Of a stretch of DNA of 64,000 nt, positions 44,307 through 53,864 are shown piece by piece (the stretch's first letter is position 1; each line of letters begins with the position of its first letter). The DNA comes from Paenibacillus macquariensis. GTDB taxonomy: Bacteria; Bacillota; Bacilli; Paenibacillales; Paenibacillaceae. The stretch lies in the NCBI RefSeq assembly GCF_900156375.1, contig NZ_FTNK01000001.1:310001-374000 (forward strand). The letters run 5' to 3'. Made by a program: the position numbers and the translations under genes. The notes under the pieces were generated by a model. That model was not told the DNA's origin, ran no database searches, and was given only the letters and a program-made list of their open reading frames with translations.

Positions 44307-44570
44307 TCATTTTTTCAGAATACCTATTAAGAGAAATGATACGCCTAGCAAAATCCAAGCCATTTTTGCCCAAGATAACTTATCAGCCATTCCTAATAAT
44401 CCAATAGACGTGGTGAGAATCAACACCGTAGGTCCAACAAAAGCTAATGCGGTGTTAATCGTAAGTGCCTTATCTACCTGTCCAACTTTTAACATGAACA
44501 AAGCCGCAGCAATCTCAATACTTCCAGAGATGATCCTCAGGGTAGCCATACTGACCACGAACTTATCCAA
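44307..44570 (-). CDS. yqhV: YqhV-like DUF2619 membrane protein
   Basis: Start at TTG 44570 (MDKFVVSMATLRIISGSIEI), after AAGGAGG; 87 residues, three membrane helices (AALFMLKVGQVDKAL, FVGPTVLILTTSIGLLGM, MAWILLGVSFLLIGILK). Same position as B. subtilis yqhV, between spoIIIAA and efp. Function unknown. Confidence 0.85.
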   Translation of the reverse strand: MDKFVVSMATLRIISGSIEIAAALFMLKVGQVDKALTINTALAFVGPTVLILTTSIGLLGMADKLSWAKMAWILLGVSFLLIGILKK

Positions 44571-44670
44571 GATGATACCCTCCTTTATTTTCACTACTAA
44601 CACTCATGATATGCAGGAATCTCTCTTTTTAGATGTGAATTTTGGAAGAATCATTTATTTATAGACAACG

Positions 44671-44699
44671 AAAAAAAGACCCGAAAATATTCGGGTCTT
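44671..44699 (-). terminator. Terminator of the aspartate kinase gene
   Basis: AAGACCCGAA / TTCGGGTCTT with a short loop and a run of T on the minus strand, 45 bases past the stop. Confidence 0.85.
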
Positions 44700-44743
44700 C
44701 ATCTATTAATTGAAATTATACGAATGTATATATCATGTCATGA

Positions 44744-45991
44744 TTAACGACGGTCCTGAGGACCTCCAACAAATACTTGTTGCTCAGCATCCAAATTGTA
44801 CGCCGTATGCAGTGCTTTAATTACCTCATCCAAGTTGTTACCATCAATTACACAAGAGGTTTTAATCTCAGATGTACTTACCATCTTAATACTAACACCT
44901 TGTTTGGATATAACATCGAACATTTGAGCAGCAACTCCTGGATGGCTTATCATGCCCGCACCAACAATAGACACCTTAACCAGATGATCTTCAGAAGTCA
45001 CTTCACGGTAAGGAAGTTGGCCTTTGATACTCTCGATGACCGCTACAGCACGATCACACTCAGACACCGTAAATGAGAAGTCTGCTTCGCCATTCTTAAC
45101 GCCACTTTGTACGATGATATCCACATTAATGCCTTCTTGCGCTAATGCACCAAATACTTGTGCAAGCACTCCAGGCGTATCCGATACACCTAGAATACTA
45201 ATACGTGCGACATTTTTATCAAAGGCGATCCCACTTACGACAACACCTTGTTCCATACTTGCTTCCTCCTTCACAACCGTACCTTCATTATTATTAAAAC
45301 TGGACCTTACAACTAGCCGAACTTTATTATGTTTCGCATACTCCACCGCGCGAGGGTGAAGTACAGCGGCTCCAAGACTAGCAAGCTCCAGCATCTCATC
45401 ATAAGATATTTCCTTAAGTTTTGTAGCGCACTTTACAACTCTAGGGTCTGTAGAATAAATGCCATCTACATCGGTGTATATTTCACATACATCAGCATTG
45501 ATTGCTGCAGCCAATGCAACAGCTGTAGTATCAGAACCACCACGACCGAATGTTGTGATTTCTCCATCAGGTGTCATACCTTGGAATCCCGCAACCACAA
45601 TAATCTTCCCTTGACTTAGTGCTGCTTGAATACGATCCGGGATAATATCCATAATACGTGCTTTACCGTGTACGGGCTCTGTGCGGAATCCTGCTTGCCA
45701 TCCTGTAAAGGAAACGGCCTCCCGACCAAGTTGGTGAATAGCCATCGATAACAAAGCCATCGACATTTGTTCTCCCGTAGTCATTAACATATCCATTTCC
45801 CGAGCTGGTGGCTCTGGGTTCAAAAGCATAGCTTGATCAATTAACTCATCCGTCGTATCTCCCATTGCAGAGACTACCACGACACATTGATGACCTTCAT
45901 CTTGTTTCTCAACGATCCGTCTTGCTACACGCTGCATTCGCTCCGTATTACCAACGGAACTGCCTCCGAATTTCATGACGTACAGTGACAA
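44744..45991 (-). CDS. Aspartate kinase
   Basis: 415 residues from TTG 45991 (MSLYVMKFGGSSVGN), ten bases after GGGGAG. Kinase motif KFGGSSVGN, GFQGMTPDGEITTFGRGGSD and TDVDGIYSTDPR, then two ACT domains (VSDTPGVLAQVFGALAQEGI; HPGVAAQMFDVISKQGVSIK). Phosphorylates aspartate for lysine, threonine, methionine and diaminopimelate. Feedback by lysine (with or without threonine) is likely but not readable. In B. subtilis no aspartokinase is found between yqhV and efp. Confidence 0.93.
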   Translation of the reverse strand: MSLYVMKFGGSSVGNTERMQRVARRIVEKQDEGHQCVVVVSAMGDTTDELIDQAMLLNPEPPAREMDMLMTTGEQMSMALLSMAIHQLGREAVSFTGWQAGFRTEPVHGKARIMDIIPDRIQAALSQGKIIVVAGFQGMTPDGEITTFGRGGSDTTAVALAAAINADVCEIYTDVDGIYSTDPRVVKCATKLKEISYDEMLELASLGAAVLHPRAVEYAKHNKVRLVVRSSFNNNEGTVVKEEASMEQGVVVSGIAFDKNVARISILGVSDTPGVLAQVFGALAQEGINVDIIVQSGVKNGEADFSFTVSECDRAVAVIESIKGQLPYREVTSEDHLVKVSIVGAGMISHPGVAAQMFDVISKQGVSIKMVSTSEIKTSCVIDGNNLDEVIKALHTAYNLDAEQQVFVGGPQDRR

Positions 45992-46103
45992 CTTCGATTC
46001 ACTCCCCACTCATTTTAAACATCTATCTTTCTGTCGTACTTTAAATCAGTATAATACGAAAGTAAGCAGTTTCGTCAATGTTTTTTAGATAATTTCAACA
46101 AAA

Positions 46104-46132
46104 ATCCTCCCCCGCAGTGCGCGGTGGAGGAT
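46104..46132 (-). terminator. Terminator of efp
   Basis: ATCCTCCaCCGC / GCGGgGGAGGAT stem with T-rich tail (TTTTTGTTG) on the minus strand. Confidence 0.8.
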
Positions 46133-46166
46133 AATGTGGAATTAATTCACACAAAAAGTTGGCTGA

Positions 46167-46724
46167 TTAAGCGCGGGAAATATATTTACCGTCACGAGTA
46201 TCAATCAACAACACATCTTCTTGGTTAATGAAAAGTGGAACCTGAACAATAAGACCTGTTTCAAGTGTAGCATTCTTAGTAGCACCTTGAGCTGTGTTAC
46301 CTTTAACACCTGGCTCAGTTTCAGCTACTTTCAACTCAACACTGTGAGGCAAGTTAATACCTAGAATTTCACCTTTATAACTGATAATATTTACGTTCAT
46401 GTTTTCTCTGATGAAGTTCAATTCCCATTTAAGTTGATCACTAGTCAACGTGAATTGGTCATAGGTTTCGTTATCCATGAAAGCATGCTCTTGCGCACTG
46501 GCATACAAATACTGTACCGGACGGTTCTCGATAATTGCTCGTCCAATCGTTTCACCTGCACGGAAAGTACGCTCAACAGTGTTACCATTACGCAAGTTTT
46601 TCAATTTAGAGCGAACAAATGCCGCACCCTTACCTGGTTTAACGTGTTGGAAATCAATAACCGTAAAAATATCACCCTCAACCTCAACTGTTAATCCTGT
46701 TTTAAAATCATTTACTGATATCAT
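46167..46724 (-). CDS. efp: Elongation factor P
   Basis: 185 residues. KOW-like N domain with the tip loop [16 protein letters not shown] (Lys in PGKG is the site modified in many bacteria), then two OB domains ending [11 protein letters not shown]. Relieves ribosome stalling at polyproline. Upstream of it are the Xaa-Pro peptidase and aroQ genes, the standard order. Confidence 0.97.
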   Translation of the reverse strand: MISVNDFKTGLTVEVEGDIFTVIDFQHVKPGKGAAFVRSKLKNLRNGNTVERTFRAGETIGRAIIENRPVQYLYASAQEHAFMDNETYDQFTLTSDQLKWELNFIRENMNVNIISYKGEILGINLPHSVELKVAETEPGVKGNTAQGATKNATLETGLIVQVPLFINQEDVLLIDTRDGKYISRA

Positions 46725-46739
46725 AAAATAATAACCTCC

Positions 46740-46835
46740 TGAAAGTTTTTTATAGCGTTACTTCTTGAATATGCTTCGATAAAAAAAACTCGCGTCGAAA
46801 GCATAAGCTTAAGTTTTTTATAAGCGTTAATTCTT
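46740..46835. repeat. Degenerate hairpin repeat between efp and peptidase genes
   Basis: Two copies of AAGTTTTTTATA(A)GCGTTA (about 46744 and 46813) flank an inverted pair ATGCTTCGA / TCGAAAGCAT. The layout recalls the CTTCGTAAGC arrays, with lower similarity. Confidence 0.45.
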
Positions 46836-46837
46836 AA

Positions 46838-47914
46838 TTACCCCAACACGGTGTAATCTTTACTGCTTTTCGTCAAAATAACAATACCCGTCTCTGTGAT
46901 CAGAATATCGTCCTCGATGCGAACGCCGCCGATGCCCGGTAAATAAATACCTGGTTCTACCGTAACGACCATCCCTGGTTGCAAAATATCATCACTCAAC
47001 TTAGATAAGCGTGGAGATTCGTGTACTTCCATACCCAATCCATGTCCAGTACTATGACCGAATTGCTCTCCATATCCGTATTTCGTAATAATATCACGTG
47101 CAAGTGCATCCGCTTCACGCCCCGTCATACCTGACTTAATGTTCGCCAGTGTAAAGAGCTGTGCTTCCAGTACAATATCATAAATTTCTTTCAATACAGG
47201 TTGTGGATTTCCTAAAGCTATCGTCCGTGTCAAATCAGAGCAATACCCATCGAGTAATGCACCGAAATCGAAGGTAATAAATTCATTACCTTGAATCACA
47301 CGTTCGCTCGCAACTCCATGAGGCATAGAAGAACGTTCTCCTGAAGCAACAATGGTATCAAATGAAGATGAGGTTGCACCATGATTACGCATATAGAATT
47401 CCATCGCAAGATCAACTTCACGTTCCGTCATCCCCGGCTTCACAACATTCAGAATATAATTGAATGTTTCATCAGCAAGGTCAGCAGCACGTTGCATGAT
47501 CTTAACTTCTTCCTCATCCTTAAATATCCGCAATTGCTCTACTAGCCCCTTAACAGGGATAAGTTCAATCTCAGGTTCCAACTGTTCCTTGTACGTAGTA
47601 TATGCGTTATAAGATACATCATCCTGTTCGAAACCAAGCTGTGTAATCTTACTGCTCACAAGTAACTCTTTCACATTATCCATCACTTTAGTACCATGTT
47701 CCACAACCGTAAAGCCCTTAGCTTGTTGCGGTGCTTGTGTCATGTAACGGAAATCTGTTAGCAAATATGCATTAGACAACGTCACTAGAACATATCCTGA
47801 TGATCCAGTAAATCCTGTCAAATAACGACGATTAATTGGACTCGTGATAAATATAGCTTCCACATTCTTCTTTTGCATACCTTCACGTAACTTAAGTACT
47901 CTTAAATTTTCCAT
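46838..47914 (-). CDS. Xaa-Pro aminopeptidase, M24 family
   Basis: 358 residues from MENLRVLKLREGMQKKNVEA (47914), after GGGAGATC. N-terminal creatinase-like domain and a C-terminal pita-bread domain with all metal ligands in place: FDFGALLDGYCSDLTRT (two Asp), GHSTGHGLGMEVHE (His), TVEPGIYLPG and RIEDDILIT (Glu). Cleaves X-Pro dipeptides. Corresponds to B. subtilis YqhT/PapA. Confidence 0.93.
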   Translation of the reverse strand: MENLRVLKLREGMQKKNVEAIFITSPINRRYLTGFTGSSGYVLVTLSNAYLLTDFRYMTQAPQQAKGFTVVEHGTKVMDNVKELLVSSKITQLGFEQDDVSYNAYTTYKEQLEPEIELIPVKGLVEQLRIFKDEEEVKIMQRAADLADETFNYILNVVKPGMTEREVDLAMEFYMRNHGATSSSFDTIVASGERSSMPHGVASERVIQGNEFITFDFGALLDGYCSDLTRTIALGNPQPVLKEIYDIVLEAQLFTLANIKSGMTGREADALARDIITKYGYGEQFGHSTGHGLGMEVHESPRLSKLSDDILQPGMVVTVEPGIYLPGIGGVRIEDDILITETGIVILTKSSKDYTVLG

Positions 47915-47963
47915 TATGTGATCTCCCTCTCTAAAGACAGACTCCAAGGAGAGCAATACAAGA

Positions 47964-48410
47964 CTACTGTCCTTGATCTTCCAAATGACGTACCAGTGCA
48001 ATTAGTCCAAGTTCATAGCTTAATGCACCGAATCCGGCAATTTGCCCGAGCGCAACAGGAGCAATCACGGACGTGTGTCGAAAAGACTCCCTAGAGTGAA
48101 TATTGGATAAATGTACCTCTACTGTCGGAATGCGTACAGAACTAATCGCATCACGTAACGCATAGCTGTAATGGGTTAACGCACCTGGATTAATAATAAT
48201 CCCGTTTGCTTTCTCCATTGCTTCATGAATCCAGTCGATCATAACTCCTTCATGATTAGATTGATAGAAGGAAATATCAACACCCAGATTAGTTGCTTGC
48301 TTCCGAATACTATCTTCAATAGATTGTAAGTTTTGTGACCCGTAAATACCAGGTTCCCTTACACCCAAGAGATTAAGGTTCGGTCCGTTGATCACCCATA
48401 TGGTATTCAA
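47964..48410 (-). CDS. aroQ: 3-Dehydroquinate dehydratase, type II
   Basis: 148 residues, TTG start. [17 protein letters not shown] (catalytic Tyr), [17 protein letters not shown] and [16 protein letters not shown] (catalytic His) are intact. Third step of the shikimate pathway; forms dodecamers. Upstream of the Xaa-Pro peptidase. Confidence 0.96.
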   Translation of the reverse strand: MNTIWVINGPNLNLLGVREPGIYGSQNLQSIEDSIRKQATNLGVDISFYQSNHEGVMIDWIHEAMEKANGIIINPGALTHYSYALRDAISSVRIPTVEVHLSNIHSRESFRHTSVIAPVALGQIAGFGALSYELGLIALVRHLEDQGQ

Positions 48411-48491
48411 ATTGATAATCCCACCCTTATAATCAAATAACCATCTGCTATTTTACCATAGGGAATGTATTCTTGAGAAGCTATTTCGAGC

Positions 48492-48986
48492 TCAGCCTTC
48501 TACTTTCTTAGGTTCCCGTACCCTTTCGTCTGTAAATTCCATCGCAATCGTGTATCCAATGAACAACCCCCATAATAGAAACAAGCAGAATTCACTAATA
48601 ATCGTTGTTGTAGAAAGACCTGATAAAGGCTTCATCATATCAAAGTACGGACCTACCACCACAAAGATAATGATCCACCAAATAATCCCATATATTATTC
48701 CAGGCCAAGGCCCCTTCAATTTTCGACAAACTGCAGCATAGATAAGTGCTACTAGAATCGAAAACGCTATAAAAAATAATAATCCCACGAGCTGACCCGC
48801 TCCACTCTTTAAAAACTGATTCTTAAAAAAGGGTTCAGCTAAATAAGCAGGAATGACTTTTGTAAATTTGAAAATATAAAAAATCCAATGCATGGTTCCC
48901 CAAAATACACCAGCAAAAAAACCAAGCTCTAAAGCGAATGTATATGCGTTGGTATATGTATGCGTTGATTGTTGATGCTGATTCAT
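48492..48986 (-). CDS. yqhR: YqhR-like membrane protein
   Basis: 164 residues from MNQHQQSTHTYTNAYTFALE (48986), after AGGGGG. Four membrane helices (LGFFAGVFWGTMHWIFYIF, QLVGLLFFIAFSILVALIY, IIYGIIWWIIIFVVVGPY, ISEFCLFLLWGLFIGYTIA). Position next to aroQ and yqhQ matches B. subtilis yqhR. Function unknown. Confidence 0.85.
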   Translation of the reverse strand: MNQHQQSTHTYTNAYTFALELGFFAGVFWGTMHWIFYIFKFTKVIPAYLAEPFFKNQFLKSGAGQLVGLLFFIAFSILVALIYAAVCRKLKGPWPGIIYGIIWWIIIFVVVGPYFDMMKPLSGLSTTTIISEFCLFLLWGLFIGYTIAMEFTDERVREPKKVEG

Positions 48987-49192
48987 AGTCATCCCCCTAA
49001 TATTGTGTTCATTTCTTAAAAATCTTCTATGCCTAGTATGTTCATTTCGTTCTTGAGTAAACCACAACTATCCTTAGGATCATTCCAATGAAAACAAACC
49101 TTATATTTTAGTTAACTAGATATTGAAGATGAAATTCGATACAATAGTATTAAAGAATCAAAAAAATAACCCATATAGGGAAGGTGAACTGG

Positions 49193-50185
49193 TTGCCTCA
49201 AGAGTCTAAGTCTATCAGCTATGGTGGCCAAGCCGTCATTGAAGGTGTCATGTTTGGCGGAAAGAATATCAACGTTACCGCTGTGAGACGTAAAAACAAT
49301 GAAATCACATTTTTAGAAGTGCCCCGTGAAGATAAATCATGGATAAAGAAATTACGTAAGATTCCTCTTATTCGAGGTATTGTCAGCCTTATAGATTCCA
49401 GTGCAAAGGGATCAAAGCATTTGAATTACTCAGCGGATGCCTATGCGGATGATGAGACTTCACCAGAAGAACGTGTCCAGCAGAAGAACAAGGAAAAATC
49501 CAGCATGAGTCTTACGATGATGATTGGTGTTGCTGCGGTCGGAGTACTTTCTTTTATCGTAGGTAAGCTAATTTTCACACTCCTGCCTGTATTCCTTGAA
49601 GATTTCATCTTTGGCGAGTTGTTTAATAATTACATTCTGCATAACTTAGTAGAAGGTGTAATCAAACTTGCACTTCTCCTCGTATATCTTTGGATCATTA
49701 CTTTAACACCCGTTGTTAAGCGCTTATTTCAATATCATGGCGCAGAACACAAAGTCATTACCACCTTCGAAGCTGGCGAAGAATTGACAGTAGCGAATGT
49801 ACAGAAGCATAGCCGTCTTCATTATCGTTGCGGTAGCAGTTTTATGATGCTTACCATTTTACTGGGCGTTATCATTTATTCGGTCGTACCGTGGGACAAT
49901 ATGGTGGACCGTGTTTTACAACGTCTTGTTTTATTACCAGTCGTTATGGCGGTTTCTTTTGAATTTCTGAAGTTCACGAATGCGATGAGAGATATTCCAG
50001 TCTTACGATTCTTAGGGTATCCTGGACTCTGGTTGCAGTTACTTACAACGAAAGAACCGTTAGACGAACAAGTAGAAGTCTCCATTGCTTCCTTTAATCG
50101 AATGAGAGAATTAGACGTTGAGATTGAGAACTCAAAGGTTAATTCATCCCTCCGAAACGGAGTATTAGATGCTGTGAAAGGATGA
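49193..50185 (+). CDS. yqhQ: YqhQ-like DUF1385 membrane protein
   Basis: 330 residues; TTG 49193 is eight bases from AAGG, with a GTG at 49184 as alternative. Conserved opening SYGGQAVIEGVMFGGKNINV and the central HGAEHKVITTFEAGEELTVA, LHYRCGSSFMMLT that mark DUF1385, plus four or five helices. Divergent from yqhR. Conserved in sporeformers; function unknown. Confidence 0.9.
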   Translation: MPQESKSISYGGQAVIEGVMFGGKNINVTAVRRKNNEITFLEVPREDKSWIKKLRKIPLIRGIVSLIDSSAKGSKHLNYSADAYADDETSPEERVQQKNKEKSSMSLTMMIGVAAVGVLSFIVGKLIFTLLPVFLEDFIFGELFNNYILHNLVEGVIKLALLLVYLWIITLTPVVKRLFQYHGAEHKVITTFEAGEELTVANVQKHSRLHYRCGSSFMMLTILLGVIIYSVVPWDNMVDRVLQRLVLLPVVMAVSFEFLKFTNAMRDIPVLRFLGYPGLWLQLLTTKEPLDEQVEVSIASFNRMRELDVEIENSKVNSSLRNGVLDAVKG

Positions 50186-50192
50186 GGATACG

Positions 50193-50522
50193 ATGAAGAG
50201 TCAATCTTTTGTCTCGTGGACAGTAATCATACTAGCAGCATTAGGTTTACTGAACGATGTCGTATACGGGAATTTCCAGTTACTCAAACATCTTCTTCTC
50301 CCAGTCCTTGTGTTTGTAGTGATATTTTTATTATTCAAATTCAATCAACCTAAACGATTCAAGCAGCCCAAAGTCAAGCCATCGCGTAAGACCATGGATA
50401 AAGTATCTGGGATCAATAAGAGCTCCTCAAGCCCAGCTTCTGCAAAGAAAAAAAACTATCCTTTTCAAGTAATTGAAGGCAAAAAGGGTAAAAATGATGA
50501 TCAAATGCCTAAATATCATTAA
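50193..50522 (+). CDS. YqhP-like small membrane protein
   Basis: 109 residues; two membrane helices (FVSWTVIILAALGLLNDVV, HLLLPVLVFVVIFLLFKF) and a Lys/Ser-rich cytoplasmic tail. 7 bases after yqhQ, so co-transcribed. Length and form match YqhP/SA1362-type proteins. Function unknown. Confidence 0.7.
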   Translation: MKSQSFVSWTVIILAALGLLNDVVYGNFQLLKHLLLPVLVFVVIFLLFKFNQPKRFKQPKVKPSRKTMDKVSGINKSSSSPASAKKKNYPFQVIEGKKGKNDDQMPKYH

Positions 50523-50532
50523 AGCCTATAAA

Positions 50533-50582
50533 AAGAAGGTAATCGTTACATCCCTATGGATAATAACGATTACCTTCTTTTT
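50533..50582. terminator. Bidirectional terminator
   Basis: Perfect 16-bp stem AAGAAGGTAATCGTTA / TAACGATTACCTTCTT with T-runs on both sides, between convergent yqhP-like and patatin genes. Confidence 0.9.
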
Positions 50583-50601
50583 ATTTTTTAAAAATATCAT
50601 T

Positions 50602-51522
50602 TTAAGATTTCCACGTACCAAAGAACTTATTTCCTGCTTCAAACCCCGATTGGAATAATGCCTTGCTCACCTCTTTCGTCATATGGAAATTAGTAGTGCC
50701 CACACCCAACGTAGGAATTTTGATTGTACGAACACTCGTATCCCGTTCGATATACCTTTCATCATGTGCTGACAGCATCGTCTCAAACAACGCCTGTAGC
50801 ATCGTAAAAGGTCCTCGAATGGTGTGCGGCCGTCCTTCTTTCTTACCAACCATCTGAAAACCTATGGTAGGAATGGGTAGCCCCGTCGCCCTCGATACCT
50901 CATCATCAAATAACCAAAGTGGGAAATTACTTAATAGCGCACCGTCTACGATATAAACGAACTGCTCTGCGAACGATTTATCCTTAGCTGCAATCCCCGT
51001 TTGTCTGAGTCTCACCGGATCGAAGAAATACGGAATACTTGTGCTCATTCTCACGGCTTTCGCTATTTCAAACTTGTCAGGGCTAAATCCAAATTCCTTC
51101 ACTCCATCAGGTAGAATTAATATTTTTCCATTACTGATATCAGAAGCGACAATCTGTAATTTCCCGGGAGGAAGATCAGAGAAGGTTGATATTTGTTTCT
51201 CTAACAACACATTTCGTATCCATTGTTCAAGTGCCTCTCCTGAATATAAGCCCTTTTTCAATAATACTCGAAGTGGTGGACCAATAAATTTAGTATTAAA
51301 TAAAGCTGACCTCTTTAGAAAGGACGTAAAAGGCGTCTGGTTGATGATCTCGTTCATTTCATCTGCAGTAAATCCTGCAGCCAATAATGACGCTACGATG
51401 GCACCTGAAGACGTCCCAGCAAGCCTGTGAAAGACCACATGCGCCCTCTCCGCAGATTTAACAGCACCGACTAGTGAAATCCCTTTCACCCCGCCTCCTT
51501 CAAAGACGGCATTAATTAGCAT
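50602..51522 (-). CDS. Patatin-like phospholipase
   Basis: 306 residues from MLINAVFEGGGVKGISLVGA (51522). Oxyanion loop EGGGVKG, nucleophile elbow GTSSG (Ser about 39) and DGALLSNFPLW (catalytic Asp) are complete, so it should be an active serine lipid acyl hydrolase. No signal peptide, so probably cytoplasmic or membrane-peripheral. Its ribosome site GGGGGA is part of a hairpin (51531-51571). Confidence 0.9.
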   Translation of the reverse strand: MLINAVFEGGGVKGISLVGAVKSAERAHVVFHRLAGTSSGAIVASLLAAGFTADEMNEIINQTPFTSFLKRSALFNTKFIGPPLRVLLKKGLYSGEALEQWIRNVLLEKQISTFSDLPPGKLQIVASDISNGKILILPDGVKEFGFSPDKFEIAKAVRMSTSIPYFFDPVRLRQTGIAAKDKSFAEQFVYIVDGALLSNFPLWLFDDEVSRATGLPIPTIGFQMVGKKEGRPHTIRGPFTMLQALFETMLSAHDERYIERDTSVRTIKIPTLGVGTTNFHMTKEVSKALFQSGFEAGNKFFGTWKS

Positions 51523-51530
51523 ACACAAAT

Positions 51531-51571
51531 CCCCCGTTTACTCATGATAATGTTATCTATGAGCACGGGGG
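51531..51571. promoter_or_regulatory. Hairpin covering the ribosome site of the patatin gene
   Basis: CCCCCGT (minus upstream side) pairs with ACGGGGG, with an inner CTCAT / ATGAG stem. The GGGGGA is the likely Shine-Dalgarno of the phospholipase gene (ATG 51522), so the stem may limit its translation; it also lies right after the stop of the upstream gene and could be a weak terminator. Confidence 0.55.
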
Positions 51572-51595
51572 ACTTTTGATGACTAATTATGATAA

Positions 51596-53179
51596 TTACT
51601 GCTGGCTGTAATATGAAGTCAGTTCGGGAACTAATCCAAGTGGATTCTTCAGTATATCTTTGGCACTAAAAAATATACTTCCACCCACATCAGGCTTACT
51701 TGCATTGAATTTCAGTTGGTTAATAATTTCTTGTGCACTCTGCCAACCAATTTCGGTGGTACCCAGTTTATAAGGTGCCTGACCGATATACAGGCTTACG
51801 TCTGTCCCCTTCACTTCATTTGCCCACCAACTCACCAACGTATCATATTTCACTTCGGGTCTAGATAAGCTCCAATATATTTGTGGAGCGACATAGTCAA
51901 CCCAGCCATTCTTAATCCAGGTTCGAATATCTGCATAATAATTATCGTAGGCTGTAATGCTAGCTTTGGTATCAGAACCCGTAATATCCACACTCTTGTT
52001 ACGCCATACTCCAAATGGACTTACTCCAAAGGCTATTTGAGGCTTAACCGCATGAATCGATTGATCTAATTGTGCAATGAATTGATTTAAATTGTCACGA
52101 CGCCAGTTATCTTTCGACGCTATTTGATTTGGATTATATGTTCTAAAGGTACTGTCATCATCAAACGTAACGCCTGTTGGATAGAAATAATCATCGAGGT
52201 GAACACCATCAATGTTATATTTCGAAACAACTTCCATAATGACTTCATTCACATGTGCACGTGCTTCCGGAATGCCCGGGTTAATAATAAGCTGGCCTTT
52301 GGCATTCACAATCCATTCTGGATGTTCTATCGCAACATGATTGCTTGCCAATTTGGATGTCACTGTATCCGTATTCGCACGAAACGGATTAAACCACGCA
52401 TGAAATTCCATACCTCTCGCATGTGTCTCATCTATCATATATTGAAGTGGATCATAGCCAGGATCCATCCCTTGCTTCCCTGTTAATACTTTAGACCATG
52501 GCACTAATGTCGATGGATATAATGCATCTCCTACTGGACGAACTTGAACGAATACTGCGTTGAAGCCGATGGCCTGTAGACGGTCAAGCATAGTAGTATA
52601 CTCTTCTTTCTGCTTTTCCACTTTTCCATAGGAAGCTGCTGAAGGCCAATCCAAGTTATACACACTAGATACCCAAGCTCCTCGAAGAGAAGAGAGATCT
52701 GTTCCGGTATCACCACCGTTGTCAGGCCATGATGTAGCACTGCTTATTAATGTCACACTTTGTTCTAACTGATTCCAATTCACCTGTAGTCCAAGTGACT
52801 CTCCTACGAACCGCAAAGGCACCATTGTACGATTATTTCTGGATTGTACCGAGGTTTCCAAAGGTACCACAGAACCATTTACCAACGCTGTCTTCTTCCC
52901 ATTAACGAGTTGAATAGAAGCTGTATCACTCTCAATCGTGACTGTCTTCGTACTTTGAGACCAAGCTACTGTAGCCCCTAACCCCTCACTAATCACGCGT
53001 AATGGAACTAATGTTACATTTAATTTGGGAAGCACATAGGGTGGAGTATCACTTGTAAGTTCAACCCCATCTAGTAGAATCTTAATACTTTTACTAGTCT
53101 GTGCTTGAGCTGTAAAACTTGTTAAAGGTAGCATGATGATTGCAATGAGTGCCATGATGATCCATCTATTAAACTTCAA
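51596..53179 (-). CDS. Secreted YngK-like glycoside hydrolase with stalk domain
   Basis: 527 residues. Signal peptide (WIIMALIAIIMLPLTSFTAQAQA region), then a copper-amine-oxidase-N-like stalk domain at about 30-135 (VLPKLNVTLVPLRVISEGLG, NNRTMVPLRFVGESLG), then a GH-like (DUF187/YngK) domain: LRGAWVSSVYNLDWPS, FNAVFVQVRPVGDALYPS, GVHLDDYFYPTG, APQIYWSLSRPEVKY. Probably acts on envelope polysaccharide or peptidoglycan. Upstream of the patatin gene, same strand. Confidence 0.9.
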   Translation of the reverse strand: MKFNRWIIMALIAIIMLPLTSFTAQAQTSKSIKILLDGVELTSDTPPYVLPKLNVTLVPLRVISEGLGATVAWSQSTKTVTIESDTASIQLVNGKKTALVNGSVVPLETSVQSRNNRTMVPLRFVGESLGLQVNWNQLEQSVTLISSATSWPDNGGDTGTDLSSLRGAWVSSVYNLDWPSAASYGKVEKQKEEYTTMLDRLQAIGFNAVFVQVRPVGDALYPSTLVPWSKVLTGKQGMDPGYDPLQYMIDETHARGMEFHAWFNPFRANTDTVTSKLASNHVAIEHPEWIVNAKGQLIINPGIPEARAHVNEVIMEVVSKYNIDGVHLDDYFYPTGVTFDDDSTFRTYNPNQIASKDNWRRDNLNQFIAQLDQSIHAVKPQIAFGVSPFGVWRNKSVDITGSDTKASITAYDNYYADIRTWIKNGWVDYVAPQIYWSLSRPEVKYDTLVSWWANEVKGTDVSLYIGQAPYKLGTTEIGWQSAQEIINQLKFNASKPDVGGSIFFSAKDILKNPLGLVPELTSYYSQQ

Positions 53180-53226
53180 AACTATCCCTTCCTTTCAATC
53201 CATAGATTATATATGTAATAAACAAT

Positions 53227-53263
53227 AAAAAAAGCACCTGTCTCTGATGGGGGGACAGATGCT
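53227..53263 (-). terminator. Terminator of mntR
   Basis: AGCATCTGTC / GACAGGTGCT stem (minus strand) with seven T, five bases past the stop at 53268. Confidence 0.85.
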
Positions 53264-53267
53264 ATGT

Positions 53268-53693
53268 TTACGAATCACTGACTAATTCCTTATGAACATC
53301 ACGTAATTGTTGGATACGTTGTTCGTCCCGACGAAAATATTCTACAAGCATCTCAATCTGAGTAATTGAGTCCCAACTTAAATGGTGTTCAATTCCTTCA
53401 ACATCATTATATATATTTTCATGTTGAACGCCGATCAACGTTAAGAATTGTTCTAACAATTGATGGCGGTCTACTAGGCGCTTACCAATTTTCTTCCCTT
53501 TTGTCGTTAAAATAAGACCACGATATTTCTCATAAATGAGATATTCATCTTTGTCTAATTTTTGAATCATCTTGGTAACGGATGAAGGATGAACCTCTAA
53601 TCCTTCGGCTATATCCGAAACACGCGCATAACCTTTTTCATCGATTAGCTTATAGATGCGCTCTAAGTAATCCTCCATACTTGGCGTTGGCAT
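53268..53693 (-). CDS. mntR: MntR manganese-responsive repressor
   Basis: 141 residues from [20 protein letters not shown] (53693), preceded by AGAGGGAAG; 46 upstream in-frame codons are untranslated. DtxR/MntR winged helix ([20 protein letters not shown]) and the metal-binding dimer domain with [20 protein letters not shown]. Controls Mn uptake genes. Placed behind the zinc operon and ccdA, so the metal regulators cluster here. Confidence 0.92.
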   Translation of the reverse strand: MPTPSMEDYLERIYKLIDEKGYARVSDIAEGLEVHPSSVTKMIQKLDKDEYLIYEKYRGLILTTKGKKIGKRLVDRHQLLEQFLTLIGVQHENIYNDVEGIEHHLSWDSITQIEMLVEYFRRDEQRIQQLRDVHKELVSDS

Positions 53694-53864
53694 CTTCTTC
53701 CCTCTTTTCTCTTGACGAAGATTATTAAGATACATTCGTACGTAACTCGATAATCCATCTCTAATAAACGTGATTCCAAATTCCGAATACCTGCTTATGT
53801 AATGATACATGTTTAACAAGACACTTTGCAAGTCCCGACGTTGATGGATAACTCTGAAGTCAAA

